From: Eubacteriales bacterium
GTDB lineage: Bacteria > Bacillota > Clostridia > Lachnospirales > Lachnospiraceae
Assembly: GCA_030524715.1 (NCBI GenBank)
Contig: JAUNGB010000052.1
Location: 1-38,905, forward strand
Length of the DNA: 38,905 nucleotides
Direction of reading: 5' to 3'
In this document: piece by piece, positions 34,012 to 38,905 of the stretch
How the letters are laid out: each line of letters starts with the position of its first letter
Position numbering within the stretch: position 1 is the stretch's first letter
The notes under the pieces: model-generated
The model's database searches: none
Told to the model about the DNA's origin: nothing
The model's input: the letters and a program-made list of their open reading frames with translations, nothing else
Position numbers and translations under genes: made by a program

Positions 34012-36330
34012 ATGAACCGAAATAGAAAATATAAAAAGGTAATTGCAGCAACTCTGTGTACGGCTCTGACTGCAGGGGCGGTTCTTCCGGCTTATGGGGC
34101 TGAGCCTGCCGGCAAGGATGAAAATGTTTATGTAAATCTGAATCAGGACGGAAGCGTCGCCAATATCTATGTTGTGAATGAATATATGCTGGAAGAGGAC
34201 ACCAGCCTTGTAGATTATGGAGATTATTCTTCTGTTAAGAATTTAAGTTCAGAAGAAGAAATTGCAATGGATAACGGAAAGGTTACTGTCAATGCGGCTT
34301 CCGGAAAGTTTTTTTATCAGGGAAAGCTGAAGGATACGGAGCTGCCGTGGGTGATCGGCATCTCTTATAAGCTGGACGGCAGGGAAGTGACAGCGGAAGA
34401 ACTGGCGGGCGCTGCCGGTAAGCTGGAAATCCAGGTGAAGGTAAAAGACAATCCGGATTCGGACGATCAGTTTTTTGATAATTATTTAATGCAGGCCACA
34501 GTGACCCTGGATACGGATCATTGCAAAAATATCTCAGCGGAAGGCGCGACAGCAGCCAACGTAGGAAGTGACAGACAGCTTCTCTATAATATCATGGCCG
34601 GTCAGGAGAAGGATTTTACCATTAAAGCAGATGTAACGGACTTTGAGATGGCGGCGATCTCTTTTCAGGCTGTTCCCATGTCCTTTGATATAGACAGCGA
34701 TTCCATTAACAAAGACGGGCTTACCGAAAAAACGGATGAGGTTAAGGATGCAGCGGATGAATTTGACGACGGAGCTAAAGAACTGGACGACGGCGCCGGA
34801 GAACTTCTGGACGGAGCAATAGAACTGAGGGATGGAGCGGAGGAACTTTATGACGGGACGTCCTCTCTGAACAGCGGCTTCGGAACCCTGACCAGCGGCA
34901 TTGATTCTCTCAACAGCGGCGTGGCCAGCGTAAATTCCGGCGCGGGCAGTCTGACATCAGGATCCAGGCAGCTTTCGGAAGGAGCAAGAAGCGCGGCGCA
35001 GGGAAGCGCTTCGTTGAAAACAGGGACGGCAGAGCTTTCCAGCAGCTTAAATCAGATGAGCCAGGGAGCCGGCGAATTAAAGAAAGGCTTAAATACCCTT
35101 GTGAAGAATTCTGGGGAACTGACAGAGGGCTCTGCGGAGGTTAAAGCCGCGCTTACACAGATTCAGTCCGGCCTTACCAGCGTTGAAGTGGGAACGGACC
35201 AGATGCAGGAACTGCTTGGAAGCTCCGAACAGATCCTGGCTGGGATAGAGCAGGCGAAAGAAGGCTCCGGCCAGGTCGCAGGCGGACTGGGAGCCATACA
35301 AGGCAGCTATGACAGTGTGAATGCACTGAAAGCAGAGAACAGCAATGCCGCGGCATACCTGAACGGGCTGGTGGGCCAGGCAAATGCTGCTTTAGGAAGC
35401 ATTTCCAGCGAGACGTTGGCTAAAATGGTGGAAATGGCAGGCGGCGTTGACGTCAACGGAGTGATCGGGAACGTATCGAATATCGCCGCGCTTCTGGAGC
35501 AGGATAATGCCGTGTTCAGCAGCCTTCAAAGCGGAGTTGACCAGGCGGCGGCAGGAGCGTCTGCGGTAGATGCAGGACTGGAAACATTAAGCTCCCAGTA
35601 TAAGCTGTTTAACGAACAGGTGCAGAAGCTGCCGGTTATTCTGGAGAGTATGATCTCCGATAAAATGGGAACATTAAAAGAGGCAATTGATCAGCTTACA
35701 GAAGAATATGGCAAGCTGGATGCAGGTATCAATAATTATACAGAGGGAGTAGCCGAGATCAAAAAGGGCTACGATACGCTGAATACTGCCCTGGGGCAGG
35801 CAGCGGCAGGAGCAGAGACCCTGGCTGCGGGAGCGGAAAATCTGGCGTCAGGGAACAGCAGCCTTTCAGCGGGAGCAAATGAACTCTACAGTGGAAGCGC
35901 GGCGCTTTATGACGGAACAAACAGCCTGGCGTCCGGCGGGGAAAGTCTGAAGGAAGGCGCCAACAGCGCTTCTGACGGAGTATCGGAGTTAATGTCCGGC
36001 GCAGAGAGCCTGAAGGATGGAGCAGGAGAGCTTGTAGACGGAGTGTCTGAGCTTAAGGACGGAACCGAAGAGCTTCTGAACGGCACAGGCAAATTCTCGG
36101 ACGAGGTTTCTGATATTGACGATAAAATAGATACGGAGATCGATAAGGCAATTGATGAAATCGCGGGCGGCGATTACGAACCTGTTTCCTTTGTTTCTGA
36201 AAAGAACAAAAACGTAGAGTTGGTGCAGTTTGTTATGCAGACAGAGGAAATCAGCATCCCGGAGGAAGAGGAAGAAGAGCCTGTACAGGAAGAAGAAAAC
36301 GTTTGGGATAAGATCAAGCATCTGTTTTAA
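34012..36330 (+). CDS. secreted X3-Leu-X2-Gly heptad-repeat protein, MMPL partner
   Basis: The 772-residue protein has a signal peptide (residues 1-30, cleavage after AYGA) and a beta-rich domain to about residue 230. Two long tracts of LxxGAxxL/LxSG heptads follow (about 242-345 and 583-700), with a less regular alpha-helical middle. The heptads match the family described as XXXLXXG repeats, related to the extracellular part of YhgE/Pip-type proteins. The C-terminus is acidic (EEEEEPVQEEEN), with no membrane segment. It follows the MMPL gene by 13 nt with AAGGAGG upstream. A long coiled rod spanning the cell wall and extending the exporter is the likely role (inference). Confidence 0.88.
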   Translation: MNRNRKYKKVIAATLCTALTAGAVLPAYGAEPAGKDENVYVNLNQDGSVANIYVVNEYMLEEDTSLVDYGDYSSVKNLSSEEEIAMDNGKVTVNAASGKFFYQGKLKDTELPWVIGISYKLDGREVTAEELAGAAGKLEIQVKVKDNPDSDDQFFDNYLMQATVTLDTDHCKNISAEGATAANVGSDRQLLYNIMAGQEKDFTIKADVTDFEMAAISFQAVPMSFDIDSDSINKDGLTEKTDEVKDAADEFDDGAKELDDGAGELLDGAIELRDGAEELYDGTSSLNSGFGTLTSGIDSLNSGVASVNSGAGSLTSGSRQLSEGARSAAQGSASLKTGTAELSSSLNQMSQGAGELKKGLNTLVKNSGELTEGSAEVKAALTQIQSGLTSVEVGTDQMQELLGSSEQILAGIEQAKEGSGQVAGGLGAIQGSYDSVNALKAENSNAAAYLNGLVGQANAALGSISSETLAKMVEMAGGVDVNGVIGNVSNIAALLEQDNAVFSSLQSGVDQAAAGASAVDAGLETLSSQYKLFNEQVQKLPVILESMISDKMGTLKEAIDQLTEEYGKLDAGINNYTEGVAEIKKGYDTLNTALGQAAAGAETLAAGAENLASGNSSLSAGANELYSGSAALYDGTNSLASGGESLKEGANSASDGVSELMSGAESLKDGAGELVDGVSELKDGTEELLNGTGKFSDEVSDIDDKIDTEIDKAIDEIAGGDYEPVSFVSEKNKNVELVQFVMQTEEISIPEEEEEEPVQEEENVWDKIKHLF

Positions 36331-36420
36331 AGTATCAGGAAAGAATCCTGTCCGGAGTGTTTTTAAGGAAAACGGATCGTATTTAAAATATATTGGAGTG
36401 CTTTCCTATGAGATAAAATA

Positions 36421-36469
36421 AAAAGGAGTCGTTTCCGTAGACTATGAAATCACGGAAACGGCTCCTTTT
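36421..36469. terminator. bidirectional terminator between convergent genes
   Basis: AAAAGGAG-t-CGTTTCCGT (36421-36438) pairs with ACGGAAACG-g-CTCCTTTT (36452-36469) around a 13-nt loop. A-rich flanking sequence gives a T tract on the minus strand, and the stem itself ends in TTTT on the plus strand. Confidence 0.8.
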
Positions 36470-36506
36470 AGAGCGTGTTTGAAAATTGTTTTCAAACACG
36501 CTCTAA
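36468..36506. repeat. 39-nt perfect palindrome
   Basis: TTAGAGCGTGTTTGAAAA (36468-36485) and its exact reverse complement (36489-36506) flank TTG. It adjoins the terminator stem. It lacks a T tract, and its arm resembles an insertion-sequence end. Confidence 0.8.
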
Positions 36507-36635
36507 GCCTGGTTTTCAGTATGTATTCTTATGTATTTTTGTTGTATATTTTTGTATATTATTCTTTTCAATCCGCGGGATTGTATCGCTCTGTTGTATA
36601 AGCGGATGTCTTTTACTTTTGTTTCGGCCAATTCC

Positions 36636-37055
36636 TTAAAGGGCAACGCTGACACGTTCCTGGAATGATTCCGGGATCTCATCCTTGTCCAGAGAAATGC
36701 TGATCACAAAAGTAATACCGAATTTCTTACCGATTGTATCAAGCTGTTCCAATGCTGCTGTTACATCCTGACCGTCTAATTTAGCTACTGCCAAAAAGCT
36801 GTCCAGATAGATCTGCTCAATATCGTGATCCTGAGAAATAATGCCGCAGATAAATCCAACAAGCTCATCAGCGTTCTTAATGGGGAATCCGGATACATCG
36901 ATCAGACGTACCCTGTTGTTCAGCTCGTACATATGCTTCATGCTTTTGTCTAAGTAAACAATGCTGCCATTTGCGGTTTTAATCGCGCCGTTCACTCTGT
37001 CTAACAGTACTTTTGTTTTGCCCTTGCCTTTCTTACCTACAATCAGTTCAACCAT
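36636..37055 (-). CDS. small P-loop NTPase of unknown function
   Basis: The 139-residue product begins MVELIVGKKGKGKT, with Walker A GKKGKGKT at residues 7-14. A Walker B-like strand is IEQIYLDSF near residue 90, and a further beta strand FGITFVISISLD follows. There is no helicase or kinase motif beyond this, and it is too short for PilT, a name such proteins sometimes receive. ATG 37055 has AAGGAGG 8 nt upstream; an in-frame start at 37076 would swallow that site. It is monocistronic, with a strong promoter and a shared terminator. Confidence 0.85.
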   Translation of the reverse strand: MVELIVGKKGKGKTKVLLDRVNGAIKTANGSIVYLDKSMKHMYELNNRVRLIDVSGFPIKNADELVGFICGIISQDHDIEQIYLDSFLAVAKLDGQDVTAALEQLDTIGKKFGITFVISISLDKDEIPESFQERVSVAL

Positions 37056-37119
37056 CCTGTTTTCCTCCTTAGACACATATAATATTAATTTTAACCAAAA
37101 ACCATAATTAATATGTTCA

Positions 37120-37148
37120 ATTATAGTGCATTTTCACTCGAAATTCAA
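37120..37148 (-). promoter_or_regulatory. promoter of the P-loop NTPase gene
   Basis: On the minus strand TTGAAT (37143-37148) and a perfect TATAAT (37120-37125) are 17 nt apart, about 64 nt before the ATG. Confidence 0.75.
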
Positions 37149-37183
37149 TGATTATTTCAGAAAAAACAAAATTTTTTTGCGTC

Positions 37184-37447
37184 CCTGAAGTGAAAAGTTT
37201 ATTTCTATTTCAAGGGGAGCAAAGTGGAACTTAGTCCTACACTAGAATTTCCACTTTACATAGGGCATCTCTAGCAAACACGCTAGTGGAAATTAGTCTT
37301 ACTCTACGGAATCGATTGACTTATGGGTAGAGAAAACGTACAAGTTGAAATTACCCCATTTCCTTGTTCACTCTCTTTTTTCCAGCAAGACTAAATTTTA
37401 CCGGAAAATCGTTGTTTTCAAAGTGGAAATAAACTTTTCACTTCAGC
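37184..37447. mobile_element. MITE-like element with 21-bp terminal inverted repeats
   Basis: CTGAAGTGAAAAGTTTATTT-C at 37185-37205 is the exact reverse complement of 37426-37446. The 264-nt segment is flanked on both sides by the 13-nt direct repeat ATTTTTTTGCGTC (37171-37183 and 37448-37460), which looks like a target-site duplication. Inside are repeated AGTGGAA(C/A)TTAGTC(C/T)TAC blocks (37223-37240 and 37285-37302), a local AAAGTGGA/TCCACTTT inverted repeat and no transposase. It fits a non-autonomous element; a 13-bp duplication would suit an IS4-type transposase (inference). Confidence 0.75.
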
Positions 37448-37656
37448 ATTTTTTTGCGTCTTGTTTTGCTGTAGGTATTCTGGGAGTCGTCGTTCATGCT
37501 GCGATTATATACAAATTAGGGGATCTGTGGGCGCCGCTGATGCAGGAATAAAAGGGATATCTGATGGAAAATCCGGAGGCGTTCGATCCGAAAAAATATA
37601 ATGCAAGGTGGAGAGAGGAAGTAAAGAAATATGTCATGAGTAAAATCCTTGTCTAA
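37448..37656 (+). pseudogene. probable remnant of a small membrane-protein gene
   Basis: To the right of the MITE-like element one frame reads FFASCFAVGILGVVVHAAII then YKLGDLWAPLMQE and a stop (37549-37551). The same frame continues with KGYLMENPEAFDPKKYN and ends KKYVMSKILV at 37656. The hydrophobic stretch looks like a membrane helix. No start codon fits on the near side, and a TGA lies upstream in frame if the element is removed, so it appears decayed. Alternatively the part from ATG 37564, with AAGGGA 6 nt upstream, is a separate 30-residue peptide. Confidence 0.35.
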
Positions 37657-37687
37657 GGTTCCCCTTTTCTAAAAAAAAGCGCGATTT

Positions 37688-37745
37688 TTGTCATTTACTT
37701 ATGAATATGGTAATAATTGCTGAAATAAATCGTTTATAATAAAGA
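37688..37745 (+). promoter_or_regulatory. candidate promoters for the last gene
   Basis: Two weak sigma-A-like pairs with 17-nt spacing are present: TTGTCA (37688-37693)/TAATAA (37711-37716) and TTGCTG (37717-37722)/TAAAGA (37740-37745). The surrounding 170 nt are AT-rich and hold no gene I can support. Confidence 0.3.
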
Positions 37746-37826
37746 TAAGTTGTATATATGTGCTATTTGTATTAGAAAGAACAAGTATGCTGTGAAGATA
37801 AAATTTTGGCATTGGGAGGAAAAGGG

Positions 37827-38873
37827 ATGAGTGCAGATATCAAACTGCTCAAATTATGCAGAAGGGCTATGAACAGTGGGGATATTCCGAACAGTAATAT
37901 GAATTCCGACGGAATGTCCATCATGGCTACGGACTACTTTGATGTGATTGAGGTCCAGAGCTTTTTTTCGCAGGATTCCCTTGCCAAGGTGATGGGAATG
38001 GGATCAGACAACCTTATAAATGAGAATGATGTGTCTGTCCAGAGCTTTTCCTTATATTGTGGGGATACTACATTAAAAAAATATGCTGGCAGAAAAAAAT
38101 ATGAGGATCCATTTCTGGACAGTGCCCATAATGCGATGCCGTTTCTGAGTATCATACAGGTTCATATTACTCCTGAAGTGTTGGCGCGAATGAATATTGA
38201 TCCGTATAAAGATGATATGCTTGCGCTTATTCAGAAATATGAGGACGACCTGCATGATCTTATGGACAGCTTTGCTGCAAAGTTTGAAAAGATTTCTTTT
38301 GTCTATCGGATTTATCATGCATTATCTGCAGGGGACTTTTCTGTGGTGATCCGGAGCGAGCGGGCAGACACTTCTTTTTTGGTTTCTACTCTTTTGAGAA
38401 GAAGAACTGCCAGAAATATTGATAGGGCAGGTTTTCCCCTTGTTCTTTATAAAACCTATACCATTCTCAGTATTCATAATACAGTTATTCAGGAAAACAA
38501 TCCTGAAGAGAGTTCAGGAAATGATAATGTTTTTGTAATACGATGTTGCTTCTCAAATAAATACTGGAGTGAAAAAAATGAGATAGACCGTCAGTTTCAG
38601 AAGAACAAGGAAGAACTGTCTAAGATCATTTATAATTTGAATGGACGGTATGATTTTTCCGTACAGATTTCAGAAGCGGAGTTTAAATCTGTTTATGAGA
38701 TTCTATCCCAATATAAACAGAAAAAGAGCGTACCCTCAAAAATAAAGGGAGGCAGTGAAGGTCAGAAACCTTTAATTGTCACATATCTGGAATACCTGAT
38801 CAGTCATGGATACTTGTCTTATGTAAATGAACGGTATTTGTTTAAAATAGAGGCGTGTTTCAAATTTTGTTGA
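37827..38873 (+). CDS. unrecognised protein, possibly truncated at its C-terminus
   Basis: The 348-residue product is not one I recognise. It has no signal peptide or membrane helix and looks like a soluble, mixed alpha/beta protein, with a lysine-rich linker near residues 303-317 (QKKSVPSKIKGG) leading to a new domain (KPLIVTYLEYLISHGYLSYV). That second domain stops after about 35 residues in KIEACFKFC, where the DNA changes to sequence resembling an insertion-sequence end. The natural protein may therefore be longer. ATG 37827 has GGGAGGA 6 nt upstream; TTG 37806 overlaps that site. Confidence 0.65.
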   Translation: MSADIKLLKLCRRAMNSGDIPNSNMNSDGMSIMATDYFDVIEVQSFFSQDSLAKVMGMGSDNLINENDVSVQSFSLYCGDTTLKKYAGRKKYEDPFLDSAHNAMPFLSIIQVHITPEVLARMNIDPYKDDMLALIQKYEDDLHDLMDSFAAKFEKISFVYRIYHALSAGDFSVVIRSERADTSFLVSTLLRRRTARNIDRAGFPLVLYKTYTILSIHNTVIQENNPEESSGNDNVFVIRCCFSNKYWSEKNEIDRQFQKNKEELSKIIYNLNGRYDFSVQISEAEFKSVYEILSQYKQKKSVPSKIKGGSEGQKPLIVTYLEYLISHGYLSYVNERYLFKIEACFKFC

Positions 38874-38905
38874 CAAAAATAGACAACCTCCGTTTTGTAC
38901 GTTAT

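Noticed and set aside
34735-36110. DNA tandem repeats in the heptad-protein gene as a mobile or VNTR region
   Set aside because: The periodicity is at protein level (seven residues), with DNA too diverged for a simple tandem repeat.
37345-37551. 68-codon frame starting inside the MITE-like element
   Set aside because: Its first half is element sequence, including a terminal inverted repeat; only the last ~35 codons look protein-like, so it is a chance fusion.

Overview
The window looks like chromosome from a strictly anaerobic Gram-positive bacterium of the class Clostridia, most likely a Lachnospiraceae gut commensal. This rests on the oxygen-sensitive 2-hydroxyacyl-CoA dehydratase genes, the mutS-mutL-miaA and mreBCD-PBP2-min-rodA clusters, purine-rich ribosome binding sites with several TTG starts, a BaiN/HI0933-type flavoprotein, a secreted BspA-type leucine-rich-repeat protein and a heptad-repeat/MMPL export pair. 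The genus is not determined from sequence alone.

Layout. (1) 1-2475, minus strand: a TetR regulator, a tryptophanyl-tRNA synthetase and a MerR regulator cut by the window edge. They form an apparent operon whose promoter is overlapped by a palindromic operator. (2) 2663-5591: two genes for a radical-type 2-hydroxyacyl-CoA dehydratase-like enzyme; in the second, the B-type subunit is fused to its activating ATPase. (3) 5746-13125: mutS, mutL (with seven in-frame 45-bp repeats in its linker), miaA and a YnbB-type PLP protein. (4) 13236-16104: two FAD-dependent oxidoreductases. (5) 16254-25788: radC and the cell-shape/division operon mreB-mreC-mreD-PBP2-minD-minE-rodA-D,D-carboxypeptidase. There is no minC between PBP2 and minD.

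(6) 25789-30749 is the accessory part. It is a visibly AT-richer segment with two genes: an 846-residue protein of three ~280-residue repeats that I cannot assign, and a secreted leucine-rich-repeat protein. A 56-nt hairpin present in almost identical copies brackets it. The left copy sits directly after the carboxypeptidase stop codon and the right copy directly after the stop of the minus-strand tetR. This suggests an ancestral convergent junction (carboxypeptidase, shared terminator, tetR) that was split, with duplication of the terminator.

(7) 30808-36330: a TetR regulator divergent from a three-gene operon (small protein, MMPL/RND transporter, secreted heptad-repeat partner), probably a regulated envelope export system. 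(8) 36421-38905: two strong hairpins, one a perfect palindrome with 18-nt arms; a small P-loop NTPase with a clear promoter; a 264-bp MITE-like element with 21-bp inverted repeats and 13-bp flanking direct repeats; a probably decayed membrane-protein tail; and an unrecognised gene whose end may have been replaced by an insertion-sequence end.

The best candidates for something undescribed are the hairpin-bracketed two-gene segment with its triple-repeat protein, the MITE-like element, the repeat tract in mutL and the subunit-activator fusion in the dehydratase.
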